NCBI RefSeq assembly: GCF_000378045.1 | Contig: NZ_KB899104.1 | Coordinates: forward strand, 1 to 64,000 | DNA length: 64,000 bases | Origin: Marinobacterium rhizophilum DSM 18822 | Lineage (GTDB): Bacteria > Pseudomonadota > Gammaproteobacteria > Pseudomonadales > Balneatricaceae | Reading direction: 5' to 3' | In this document: one piece after another, positions 46,701 to 54,831 of the stretch | Position numbering within the stretch: the first letter of the stretch is position 1 | Layout: every line of letters begins with the position of its first letter | Notes under the pieces: model-generated | What the model was told of the DNA's origin: nothing | The model's input: the letters and a program-made list of their open reading frames with translations, nothing else | Databases searched by the model: none | Translations under genes and position numbers: made by a program

Positions 46701-47600
46701 CGGAACACGCACTGACGGACCGCCTAAACTTTTCTTTTCGCTTCCGTGGGTAATTAAAAGAACTTTTCCTTTTGTTTTTGAAATATCTTTTGAAGACTTA
46801 TATTCACTTAACAATTTATCAAATAGAATTATATGTTTTTCTGCCCAATTATCCCATGAGTAATCTAAAGCACTCTTCCTTAGCTCACGCCGTTCATGTA
46901 CCAGTTTTTCCAAAACCACTCTAAGAGAATCAGGATTACCATTCTCAAACTCAATATGAGGAAAGTTTCTAACCCAACCCACATCTGATGAAATTATTGG
47001 TATTCCGCAAGCAAGCCCTTCTACTACAGACATAGGGCCTCCTTCGTAAAGAGCGGGAACTAACACATAGTCAAGATCATTATAAAATTCCGGCATCTTT
47101 TCATCAGGAACATTATATGCTTCACCTGGCCATCCAGAGCCTGTAAAGCGCCACTCTATTCCAGGTATATCCATAACGCGTGAAATAATAGACTCACCTT
47201 TTCTCCCCGTATGGTACGTTCGCCCTACTATTCCAATCTTAATATTTGGCTTAAACTTCATTAGGTCAACCCCCGGGGGTATAACCACTACATTCTCGAC
47301 TCCTTCGTTTTGAAGTTCTTTTTTGTACATACTAGACATACAAATACACTGATCGACTTCTTTAGCATTACGAATGAAACGATTTCTAGCACTTTCATCT
47401 TTTTCAGAATGTGTAAAAAATCCAACCTCTATAGGTACTACTCGCTTTTTTCTCGCAGAATAATTTACATAATATTGAAGCGTGGCATTTGGATCATCTT
47501 CAAGTCCATAAGTAATTTTGCTATCAAGCTTAATTATCTCGCTCGCACACTTCTCTAATATCCAGCCACTGTCTGCAATCTTAATATGTATCTTACTCAT
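43725..47600 (-). CDS. Triple-domain GT4 glycosyltransferase, 1291 residues
   Basis: Three GT-B/GT4 units lie in tandem. Unit 1 (about 1-270): VVIPPGVDLMKFKP, LVPALYEGGPMSVVEGLACGIPI. Unit 2 (about 280-660): GGPSVRVPATAKAL, VENPVDSNRF, ILCVGRIEPRKNQL, LPSWSEGAPLAALEAASTG. Unit 3 (about 670-1075): SGVPRVVEKSYQIF, FVSSFDKRKNHSLLL, VFPSLYEGWGLPVSESLA. Each has the ExxxxxxxE donor motif or a close form. A C-terminal region of about 200 residues is beta-rich and non-catalytic, ending in a charged helix. The gene is strikingly AT-rich compared with flanking DNA, a sign of transfer. Such multi-domain enzymes may build a whole repeat. Confidence 0.9.
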   Translation of the reverse strand: MSKIHIKIADSGWILEKCASEIIKLDSKITYGLEDDPNATLQYYVNYSARKKRVVPIEVGFFTHSEKDESARNRFIRNAKEVDQCICMSSMYKKELQNEGVENVVVIPPGVDLMKFKPNIKIGIVGRTYHTGRKGESIISRVMDIPGIEWRFTGSGWPGEAYNVPDEKMPEFYNDLDYVLVPALYEGGPMSVVEGLACGIPIISSDVGWVRNFPHIEFENGNPDSLRVVLEKLVHERRELRKSALDYSWDNWAEKHIILFDKLLSEYKSSKDISKTKGKVLLITHGSEKKSLGGPSVRVPATAKALFNQGIKGEYVKNNKISFSDSKIAHIFNIWHPDSCVEKMYSSKASGKKVVFSPIFLNLSNHAFFSQELPGFFQNYSDLDKNLKYADERIRYEPNLPIREIFPGYHSQVAACTNLADHVVCLSKYEVKCLKHIGALPKNYSVVENPVDSNRFDRADADLFKSKYNIDEYILCVGRIEPRKNQLMVAEAAKRLGKKVVFIGHEGNPNYARLVKKYAGDYGVFIPRIDPQDPLLGSAFTGASVFTLPSWSEGAPLAALEAASTGVPLVLSDRSSEEEYFGKFADYVRPSDLNGLCEKLEKSIGRGRSGAQKEYIDINFNWTKHAKETASIYRALNVRDEKVNVFTLNEKSNERKIYFDITDYVYAKGKPSGVPRVVEKSYQIFKRSFSDRANFICWRRTDNSFIMLESDEVENNDIIENIESLNIKNKNNLCETGFVGNNNDNFLLSFGGAWTGHDGYCQGLKRIKYATRSKFILMVHDLVRYKLSHLYPKEVADKFEKNALNIFSHVDHFITYSKSTSDDLVDFIKDNDFDEKKILPAKLGDWTSVTDRAGEYVSDLVDKYSEKEFVIFVSSFDKRKNHSLLLNVWERLIKERGDRTPILIFVGRVMWPNDPVVDILSRNDELAGYIHHLSDVDDSGLDWLYKNCLFTVFPSLYEGWGLPVSESLAYNKLCLTSNTSSTAEISPYLTELLDPYDFKAWLDCARIYLENRDLLRTREDLIRKRFKIYEWERSIKDIVCHLDKLPFDGFSPPVLLPSKSLTFERSLGNLSAQKSLNRGWSHIESSGVWSTQLNSTISFYYLGRIDKAKLKINVSFLSIGSKINNQRVSVSLNGNMALCLNTSDIKNGVLTLDFALSDFISNSEDLKGSELIIDIEVDRLLNPKELKGSPDDRSLGVMVRSIVVDENSLSYMCENRLSDKEKESEKVINVSALEDLFSGSFEELQEKNKQRLIEITSIVRLNRKPNEDDYKKLLRLYDESASIQDFIRSVE

Positions 47601-47708
47601 AAGGCATATCTCTAAAAACTAAAATTAAATATTTAAAAACTTGATAACAGAATTAAATCCAAGGCACTCTGTCTAATAAACCTATCAATGCCAGCTCATA
47701 TAATGCAA

Positions 47709-49355
47709 TTATTCGATAATTCCCATCGATTTTTCAAGACCAGCAAATGATATGCCATACTCAATATCCCATATTTCCGCTAAATGTAAGTCACTATTAT
47801 ATTTAGCAGCAATTACGGCATAATCCGGACTTATACCTTTTAGAAAATATATAAATTCAAACTTAGCTTTATATTTCAATTCCGTATTTTCTTGTAACCT
47901 TAGAACCTTTACCTTTTTATATCCATAATACTCACAAACAAAAGCAAGCAAAGGTGGGGGCAAAGGATTACGGTGGGTCGGATCCATATAAAAATTACAG
48001 GTGCCCACTGTATAATTTTCAGGATTTGGTGTTTCCATAATCAGGATCCCTTCGGGGACCAGTATCCGTTTGGCCTGCTCAACTATCGTACGTAACGTCT
48101 CGAAAGCAATATGCTCCACCACATGAATCAAACTGATGCAGATACGACTAGCGTCCGGTAGCTTTTCCAAATACTCTGCTACATCACCTTCCATCACGTT
48201 TAGCCCCCGTTCTCGACATGCACTTAACATGCCTAAGTCACGGTCTACACCCTCAGCATCGATGCCGTGCTCCTGCAGAAGTTCAAGCCACTCACCGCGG
48301 CCACAACCTAGATCAAGCGCCGGTAATTCCGGGTATTTATCAGAAATTGGCGCTACAAAGGATAAATAAACAGCCACTCGTTTTTTGATTTTTTCACGTG
48401 TACCACGAAACTTATCCTCAAATGCACGATAAAAATTATCATAATGGGCCTTTTCCTTTTCTGCCGTATACGTACCCCGCAGATTCTTAGTAGCAAGCTC
48501 TCTCTGAACTCTGAATTTTGCCAACCGCCTTCTAAGTAAATTGCATTCCTTTTCCAGTTTTACTACTTTGGCCTGCTCAGCCATCAGAGCATCAATATTC
48601 AAATCGTACTGAAGCAGCACATTTTCATTTTGCTCCAGCAACTGCGCATTTTCCGCTTCCAGTTCCTCCCGCTGCCTATTTAGCTCAGCAAGCACGTGCT
48701 GCTGTATCTGTTGATGTTGCGTCACAGCCGCCAGCTTCTTCGTCAACTGTAAGTTATCTTCAGCCAGGGGATGCAAAGTAAACACTTGCGCGTGAGGTGA
48801 CAGGCTATCCGCTAGCGATCTGAGCAACACATTATCCTCCACCACACTAACTGGCGGTTTCAGGGAATGAGAGCTATGTCTGGACTGAATAACCACTACT
48901 GCTGAAAACTGCAGTAGCTGGCCACTGCCTTCCAACTTATCTAATAGTGGCTGCATCTCTTCGCCCAGATCAATCACTAGAAGATTTTGCGTATTTCTTT
49001 CACCAAGTAACTCCGCAACCAACGTGCAGATATCGCTAGTTAACTGTTCGCATTTTCTTAGGCAGCTCAGCCCAGGATAAAGCGCTTTAAGTTCGACACT
49101 GACTGGGTGTATGCCATTGGCCCAAGGCAGGTTGTAGACATTAAAAGTTGCCAAGCGTTTTTCCGTGTCTACCAGAGCCTGCCGTATGCCTAACTGCAGG
49201 CAAGATTTATGCTCTCCTTGAAGCCCTTCCACCACCTCTTGATCTGCGTCAATCAACCACAGGTGTTCTGCCACCTTCTGTAAAGCCGCTAGAGGTGGAT
49301 GGGAACCGCAGCCTAAGAAAATAAGCGTGCTGTAGAGGGGGGGAATTTGCGTCAT
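47709..49355 (-). CDS. Coiled-coil SAM methyltransferase
   Basis: 548 residues in three parts. Residues 1-200 begin with a Rossmann-like strand-loop (FLGCGSHPPL, then LIDADQEVVEGL), apparently a degenerate methyltransferase-like domain. About 210-320 is a long charged coiled coil (QQHVLAELNRQREELEAENA and onward). About 335-500 is a class I methyltransferase: motif I ALDLGCGRGEWLELL, acidic GVDRD, ISLIHVVEHI and LVPEGILIMETPNPEN. In WbdD-type systems a coiled coil acts as a ruler and a methyltransferase caps the polysaccharide; something similar is possible here, though the domain order differs. Confidence 0.82.
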   Translation of the reverse strand: MTQIPPLYSTLIFLGCGSHPPLAALQKVAEHLWLIDADQEVVEGLQGEHKSCLQLGIRQALVDTEKRLATFNVYNLPWANGIHPVSVELKALYPGLSCLRKCEQLTSDICTLVAELLGERNTQNLLVIDLGEEMQPLLDKLEGSGQLLQFSAVVVIQSRHSSHSLKPPVSVVEDNVLLRSLADSLSPHAQVFTLHPLAEDNLQLTKKLAAVTQHQQIQQHVLAELNRQREELEAENAQLLEQNENVLLQYDLNIDALMAEQAKVVKLEKECNLLRRRLAKFRVQRELATKNLRGTYTAEKEKAHYDNFYRAFEDKFRGTREKIKKRVAVYLSFVAPISDKYPELPALDLGCGRGEWLELLQEHGIDAEGVDRDLGMLSACRERGLNVMEGDVAEYLEKLPDASRICISLIHVVEHIAFETLRTIVEQAKRILVPEGILIMETPNPENYTVGTCNFYMDPTHRNPLPPPLLAFVCEYYGYKKVKVLRLQENTELKYKAKFEFIYFLKGISPDYAVIAAKYNSDLHLAEIWDIEYGISFAGLEKSMGIIE

Positions 49356-49395
49356 GGCTTGTATCCACTCCGGGTTCAGCGTTTTTTACGGCTCT

Positions 49396-51159
49396 CTATT
49401 TTTTTACTTTTGCTTGGTGAATGCATTGTACATCTGCTGCTAACTTCTGCCAGTCGGACCAGTTGCGCCCCAGCTGCCAATCACTCTGCTGCAGCTTGCT
49501 AAGTATCTTCGGCAATTGCTGTATCAGCTCAGTGATTAGCTGTTGATCCTGCGAATTCAGTTTTTTCCAAACTGTCATGTCCATGGCGTTGGGCGTAGCA
49601 AAACGAAGCTCCAGCTTGCTACCATACTCGTCCCGATTTTCTTCAAACCAGTTGGCAAACATGCCTGCTCCCTGTTGAGGGAACTCCAATTTCGGCTCGT
49701 TGCCAAACTGGCCGGGGCTCACATTGGCGCAGGAAAGGCGGAACTGCCAGTCATCTTGGTATTGGACGCCAAAGCTGAGAGATTTAAGGCTTATCCAAAG
49801 ATGCTCGTAGTCTGAATTTACCTTAGCTCTATGCAGGCGGACTTGCTCATATTTCAGTTTCGGCGACTGCGTTTTATTTTTCCCAAACAGCAGTCTAGAC
49901 AAGGAGGTGATCGTTGGCGCCTGGACCTGGTTTTCTGCCTGATGTAACTGCTGCTTCAGCTTCTGTACCTGCGGGATTAGCTCGCTGTTCTGCTTCGCCA
50001 GATTCTGCTGTTCTAAGAAGCAGTGTTCCAGTTCCCTCTGTACCTGATGCAGTTGCACCAGAAGCAACTCGTTTTTCTCTAGAGTTTCCGATTGATAATG
50101 CTGCGGGGTTTGCTGCTTGACCGGTGAGGCTTCTAATTGCTGTACTCTTGCTTCCTCCAGCTGTTGCTGTAACTTTTGCTTGCTAAGGAATGTACTCTCT
50201 AGTTCCTCTTGCACTTGATACAGCCGCTGTAGCAACAACTCGTTTTCTACCTGATTTTCCTGTTTCGCCTGTTTTACTGCTTCCTGCTGTTGCTCGATGG
50301 TATCTTGATAGAGCGTCACCAATTTTTGTTTCTGATCAAGCTGTCCGCGTAGCTTACGGTAATCAGTAAACAGGTTCGTTATTATGTTAGTATTCAAGTC
50401 TTTTTTAAGCCACTCCATTAGACGATTTCTGGCCGGCGTGTCATTTTTCGCCGCCGGAAAGGGATATTGGGCTGCTTGCAGTTCAGAATAAAGCCCTGTT
50501 ATATCTTTTGTACTAGCCTTGATCAATTCACAAATAATTAAGCTAGCAATGCTATCCGGCTGCGGTACAATATTCTCCGCAACTGATTTTCTACTGTTTT
50601 CTAATACTCTGCTGGCATCCAGTGGCAATTGCCACTGCTCGTGAGCAATGGCCAACTGACCACCCAGTTGCTGCAGAGCATCGTTGGCGTCAATTAGCAG
50701 GCAGCGCTCAGAATGATTTAAGTAAAATTGCAACATTTTCTGGTGCTGGGCATACCATGTATCCAGCCAAGCGCTGGGGTTTTCCTCAGCAGTACTACCT
50801 TCCTTCTGTGTCAGACGTATAGCCAACTCCTGCTCCGGGCGGGTGCACACCAGCAAAAAGTGGATACTGGGTTCCAGCTCCGCCCAGAACTCTAAAGCAT
50901 CCACGCTATGCGCTTCATACCAGCCCCAGCAATCGCTGTCGATATTGGCAAGAAGCAAATCCACTGCGAGATTTTCCCACAACCGGCCAATCGGGCGCTC
51001 ATTGACCAAGCTTGAGATAACCTTCTGGTGCCAGAGGGAAAAATCCAAGGAGCGGTCACGCATTAGTGTTTTCGGTTTGGCCATTCCAGCACGGTAAAAA
51101 GGTGCTGCAATCTCGGCTAAAGTAGAATTATCTGCCCCGGTTATACAAAGAGTTTTCAT
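49396..51159 (-). CDS. Long coiled-coil protein with sulfotransferase-like N-terminus
   Basis: A 587-residue protein I cannot assign firmly. Residues 1-210 have a pattern reminiscent of sulfotransferase/P-loop folds (LCITGADNSTLAE, then FLLVCTRPEQELAIRL and a C-terminal CLLIDANDAL), but without a clear phosphosulfate loop. About 260-420 is a Gln/Glu/Leu-rich coiled coil with repeated segments (ENELLLQRLYQVQEELESTF, KNELLLVQLHQVQRELEHCF). A C-terminal globular part (about 430-587) includes YEHLWISLKSLSFG. The ATG overlaps the manC stop (ATGA). It lies beside the coiled-coil methyltransferase, so the two may form one assembly. Confidence 0.7.
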   Translation of the reverse strand: MKTLCITGADNSTLAEIAAPFYRAGMAKPKTLMRDRSLDFSLWHQKVISSLVNERPIGRLWENLAVDLLLANIDSDCWGWYEAHSVDALEFWAELEPSIHFLLVCTRPEQELAIRLTQKEGSTAEENPSAWLDTWYAQHQKMLQFYLNHSERCLLIDANDALQQLGGQLAIAHEQWQLPLDASRVLENSRKSVAENIVPQPDSIASLIICELIKASTKDITGLYSELQAAQYPFPAAKNDTPARNRLMEWLKKDLNTNIITNLFTDYRKLRGQLDQKQKLVTLYQDTIEQQQEAVKQAKQENQVENELLLQRLYQVQEELESTFLSKQKLQQQLEEARVQQLEASPVKQQTPQHYQSETLEKNELLLVQLHQVQRELEHCFLEQQNLAKQNSELIPQVQKLKQQLHQAENQVQAPTITSLSRLLFGKNKTQSPKLKYEQVRLHRAKVNSDYEHLWISLKSLSFGVQYQDDWQFRLSCANVSPGQFGNEPKLEFPQQGAGMFANWFEENRDEYGSKLELRFATPNAMDMTVWKKLNSQDQQLITELIQQLPKILSKLQQSDWQLGRNWSDWQKLAADVQCIHQAKVKK

Positions 51160-52583
51160 TTGGTTCTTCCATATCCGTCTTCAAAACGCACGATATCATC
51201 TTCACCCAGATAACTACCCGACTGCACTTCAATTAAGTGCAATGGGACCTTACCCGGATTTTCTAGGCGGTGTGTATCCCCGATTGGGATGTAAGTGGAC
51301 TCGTTTTCGCGCAGCAGAAAGCTTTTTTCACCAGCGGTAACCAACGCTGTTCCACTGACGACTATCCAGTGCTCTGCACGATGATGGTGCATTTGTAGCG
51401 ACAGTTTCTCTCCTGGATTAACGGTAATGCGCTTCACCTGGTAGCGTTCGCCTAGGTCAATACCTCGATAAGATCCCCAGGGTCGATGCACTTTGGTATG
51501 CAGATTATGCTCATAGCGCCCGTCAGCCTTTAATTTGTCCACAAGCTTTTTAACATCCTGGGCGTTATTCTTGTTAACCACCAAGACCGCATCATCAGTT
51601 GCAACGACAATGACATCATCCAGACCCGAAACAGCTACCAGAGCATGATCAGCGTGAACGTAACTGTTACGGGTGTTATGCAGTACTACGTCACCGTGCT
51701 GAGCGTTTCCAGCTTCATCCTTATCTTCGATCTCCCACAGCGCAGACCAGGCCCCTAGGTCACTCCAGCTCATATCCACGGGTATAACCGCTGCGCGCTC
51801 TGTCTTTTCCATCACTGCATAGTCAATAGAGTCAGAAGGAGACGCCGCAAACGCCTTGGCATTCAGGCGGCAGAAATTCAGATCCTGCTCTGCCAAGCTC
51901 AGAGCCTTATCACAGGCCTCTACCATTTCCGGGTTAAACTCCATCAGTTCATTCAAATACTGGCGAGCGCTGAACAGAAAAATGCCGCTGTTCCACAAGT
52001 ATTCTCCCGAAGCGAGGTACTCCTCCGCTGTTGGCAGGTCAGGCTTCTCCACGAAACGTGCAACCTGATGAACACCTTCGGCGCTATCAAGCATTGAGCC
52101 TTTCTCTATGTAGCCGTAGCCAGTTTCAGGCTTGTTCGGAGCAATACCGAAAGTAACAAACATACCTGCCTTCGCAGCCTTGCTTGCTTTTTCAACGGCC
52201 TGATGAAATGCCTGCGGTTTCAAGATGACGTGATCGGAGGGCAATACCAGCATCAGGGCATCTTCATGTACGTGTAACAGGCTCATGGCTGCTATTGCCA
52301 CGGCTGGCGCCGTATTTCGCCCAACCGGCTCAAGAATAATCTTGGTTGGATTAATACCTGCGCTACGCAGTTGCTCTGCTACGATAAAACGGTGCTCTTC
52401 GTTACAGATCATCAATGGCGCACTGAACTGAGCTGATGACACCCGTGCAGCGGTGTCCTGAAGCATAGTGTTATCACCCGTTAAGGATAAAAACTGCTTC
52501 GGGTAGCCGGCACGAGACAGCGGCCAGAGACGACTGCCGGAGCCGCCGGAGAGAATAACGGGATGTATGAGATTAGGGCTCAT
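51156..52583 (-). CDS. manC: Mannose-1-phosphate guanylyltransferase / mannose-6-phosphate isomerase
   Basis: A 475-residue bifunctional enzyme. The guanylyltransferase part has LSGGSGSRLWPLSRAGYPKQF and FVEKPDLPTAEEYL. The C-terminal cupin/type II PMI domain has RPWGSYRGIDLG, the core YQVKRITVNPGEKLSLQMHHH and EHWIVVSGTA. It makes GDP-mannose for Gmd. The start at 52583 has AAGGACAGTAT just upstream and matches the family N-terminus; the frame itself is open to 52682. It overlaps the upstream glycosyltransferase stop by 11 bases and the downstream coiled-coil gene by 4. Confidence 0.95.
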   Translation of the reverse strand: MSPNLIHPVILSGGSGSRLWPLSRAGYPKQFLSLTGDNTMLQDTAARVSSAQFSAPLMICNEEHRFIVAEQLRSAGINPTKIILEPVGRNTAPAVAIAAMSLLHVHEDALMLVLPSDHVILKPQAFHQAVEKASKAAKAGMFVTFGIAPNKPETGYGYIEKGSMLDSAEGVHQVARFVEKPDLPTAEEYLASGEYLWNSGIFLFSARQYLNELMEFNPEMVEACDKALSLAEQDLNFCRLNAKAFAASPSDSIDYAVMEKTERAAVIPVDMSWSDLGAWSALWEIEDKDEAGNAQHGDVVLHNTRNSYVHADHALVAVSGLDDVIVVATDDAVLVVNKNNAQDVKKLVDKLKADGRYEHNLHTKVHRPWGSYRGIDLGERYQVKRITVNPGEKLSLQMHHHRAEHWIVVSGTALVTAGEKSFLLRENESTYIPIGDTHRLENPGKVPLHLIEVQSGSYLGEDDIVRFEDGYGRTK

Positions 52584-54474
52584 ATACTGTCCTTTCCTGT
52601 TCAGTATTAAATTGTGCGATCTGATCCAAACGCTGTTTGAATACGCGACCACAGTACGCCGGTGAAAATTGCACTGTGTCATATTCGATAGGCTGTTTCC
52701 GGCGCCCTTGTCGCTGGCACTGCTGCATCAGTTGTGCGGCATGGTCGATATCCGGTTCGGCCCATTGCTGGCCATCTCCATAGAAATAATCGCCCGTGGC
52801 CAAAGGTTTGAGTCTATATTTCACTTGCAAAGTGGGCGGGGTGCGGCAGAACTCCATGTTGCCCGAATAGCCGGTTGCGATCAGTCGCATCCCCAGCAGC
52901 TGCGCTTCTGCCAGACCGCGGCCAAAACCTTCACTGCGGTGCAGTGACACATAACAATCGCAGTTACGGTAAAGCGCGAGCACCTCGGGACGGCGTAACT
53001 CGCTGCTGATCAGGTGGATACGGCTGTCGCCCTGGATCAGCTTTTCGAGCTGTTTCCACTGGGGTTTATCCCGCTTGAGATGGCTGATCTTCAGTACCAG
53101 GCCAACTTCGTTGGCACTTTTAACCTCAAAGGCCTTCTTGAACGCTTCGATAACACCTGCTGGATATTTACGGGTCGGCGTAGAGTTCATGTCGAACGAA
53201 AACACAAACAGGTAGGCCGCCCCCGGCAACTGCCAATGCTCTCGCTGGTAGTCACCCACGTCACCGATCACCACAGGAAGCGGTATTGGCGTAACAGGCA
53301 CCGGTGCTTTGGCATAGGCATCGGCCGTATACTGACTGATACCCCAGAGTTCATCTACAAGACTCCATGCATGGTGCCAGGCTTCGGGCCACTCTGGCAG
53401 CTCCCAGGGCCAAAGACCGATGTTGTAACGACCAGCCAGAACGCCTGCACCCCGTTCCGTGATGTAACGCGTCATCTCAATGCCGGTCATACAAAAGATG
53501 TTGGTCGCATATTGGGGCTCAGCCGCAATCCAGGAATCGGCACTTGCATCCGCCTGGCTCACATCATTGCCAAGCTCGATATTGATGATGCAAAAGGGAA
53601 TACCTACAGCTTGCAGTGCCAGAGCCAGCATTCGGACATCTTCACCGATACCGAGTTCGCCCTTGGCATAGCCATAGAGGTTGACGCCAAAGGCGTTGGA
53701 TTCAAAACTAGCTGATCGACTCCTTGCAGGGGCTTTATTGTTTACACCGAGCAAACGTGCAATCCGGGTTTGCTCGTCAGTTGTTGGTCTACCATGCCTG
53801 CCACGCGTGAGCGCCAGCAGTTCATTAACTTTAACCGGTAGAACGCGCGCCAGCATTCGACTCAGCCAGTTGCCGGTATCGACGGTTTGCGATGTTACGA
53901 GTTCCCGCAGCGCTGTTTCATGCCAGTTGCTGATAAGGTCAATGTTATTATTCATGACCATCGCGCGCTCGGTCTTTTGATCCCTGGGCAGAGTGATCGC
54001 CTCAAGCAACTGCTCAGGAGTATTGAAACCGGCTACCAGAGCGTTGTGCTGCCATTGTGGTATATCATCAAGTCCTATCAGTTGCCGCCCTTCCCGGAAA
54101 AACCAGCGCGCCGTTCGATGGCGCAGTGTCTTACTGGCGCTAATCTGGCCCTGCCAGTATTTGGCACGGTGCAGCCCGGCCAAGTACATACCGCAGCTGT
54201 ATACCTCCTGCCAAGGGTCGCCTTTTATTTCGGGCAAGTTAATAGGCTGTCGCAACTCGTCGTTCCAAGCTTCGATTTCTGTCAACAGAACGCACTCACG
54301 GCGGCCTATAGCAGCGCACCAGGCCAGAAAACGCAGATAGTCCTCGCGCCTACTTTTGTGCAGTGGAAAGCGCTGTTGCAGGTTGGGCTTAAGTAGCCAG
54401 ATAACGAGCATTCCTCCGTAAATACGGGTCGGGAGCCGGAATGGAAGATCTACAGGTTGATGGTACGGATGCAT
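52573..54474 (-). CDS. GT4-type glycosyltransferase with N-terminal extension
   Basis: 633 residues. The first 260 or so form an uncharacterised domain (VIWLLKPNLQQRFPL, CVLLTEIEAWNDELRQP) ending in a basic linker. The rest is a GT-B enzyme: GVNLYGYAKGELGIGEDVRMLA, YNIGLWPWELPEWPE, WGISQYTADAYA, VFSFDMNSTPTRKYPAGVIEAFK and the donor-site block YVSLHRSEGFGRGLAEAQLLGM. The GELGIGEDVR start is typical of this bacterial GT4 group. The ATG follows GAAGG. It is the first gene after a 357-base gap downstream of kpsE. Confidence 0.87.
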   Translation of the reverse strand: MHPYHQPVDLPFRLPTRIYGGMLVIWLLKPNLQQRFPLHKSRREDYLRFLAWCAAIGRRECVLLTEIEAWNDELRQPINLPEIKGDPWQEVYSCGMYLAGLHRAKYWQGQISASKTLRHRTARWFFREGRQLIGLDDIPQWQHNALVAGFNTPEQLLEAITLPRDQKTERAMVMNNNIDLISNWHETALRELVTSQTVDTGNWLSRMLARVLPVKVNELLALTRGRHGRPTTDEQTRIARLLGVNNKAPARSRSASFESNAFGVNLYGYAKGELGIGEDVRMLALALQAVGIPFCIINIELGNDVSQADASADSWIAAEPQYATNIFCMTGIEMTRYITERGAGVLAGRYNIGLWPWELPEWPEAWHHAWSLVDELWGISQYTADAYAKAPVPVTPIPLPVVIGDVGDYQREHWQLPGAAYLFVFSFDMNSTPTRKYPAGVIEAFKKAFEVKSANEVGLVLKISHLKRDKPQWKQLEKLIQGDSRIHLISSELRRPEVLALYRNCDCYVSLHRSEGFGRGLAEAQLLGMRLIATGYSGNMEFCRTPPTLQVKYRLKPLATGDYFYGDGQQWAEPDIDHAAQLMQQCQRQGRRKQPIEYDTVQFSPAYCGRVFKQRLDQIAQFNTEQERTVYEP

Positions 54475-54831
54475 GTAACCTTCATATTTTTAGCCAATTA
54501 GAATCATAGCCATTTAAATCTAAAACTCATTTCTGTTTATTAGATATAAAAATTTTTATCAACCTGCGTGCATATAGGTTCACCTTTGTCCACTAACTTT
54601 CGGGAACAAGGCACCTATACTTCAGCGGCTCGCGGTGTCTCTATTACGGCCTGTGGGGGCACGCTCCACCGGTGAATAAAGCAGAGCAATCCTCCGAACA
54701 GACCGAAGTCCAGACTCCTACAGCTTCGTAATATCATTCTGTCTGACGATGTGTTTTTCAGCCAGAATGATAAGCACTTCTACAGACACCGAAACTTATA
54801 ATTATCATCTATCAAATGAGTCAAAAATAAA
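54475..54831. other. Intergenic region between kpsE and the glycan-assembly genes
   Basis: 357 bases with no open gene. The half nearer the glycosyltransferase start (54475-54590) is AT-rich and the likely site of its promoter, though no clear -35/-10 pair stands out. A degenerate family A REP unit (GTGGGGGC...CGGTGAA, 17 of 24 matching) lies at 54653-54676. I searched for and did not find a JUMPstart/ops sequence. Confidence 0.45.

Noticed and set aside
54475-54831. JUMPstart/ops element for RfaH
   Set aside because: No GGCGGTAG-like sequence was found in this gap or ahead of the export operon.
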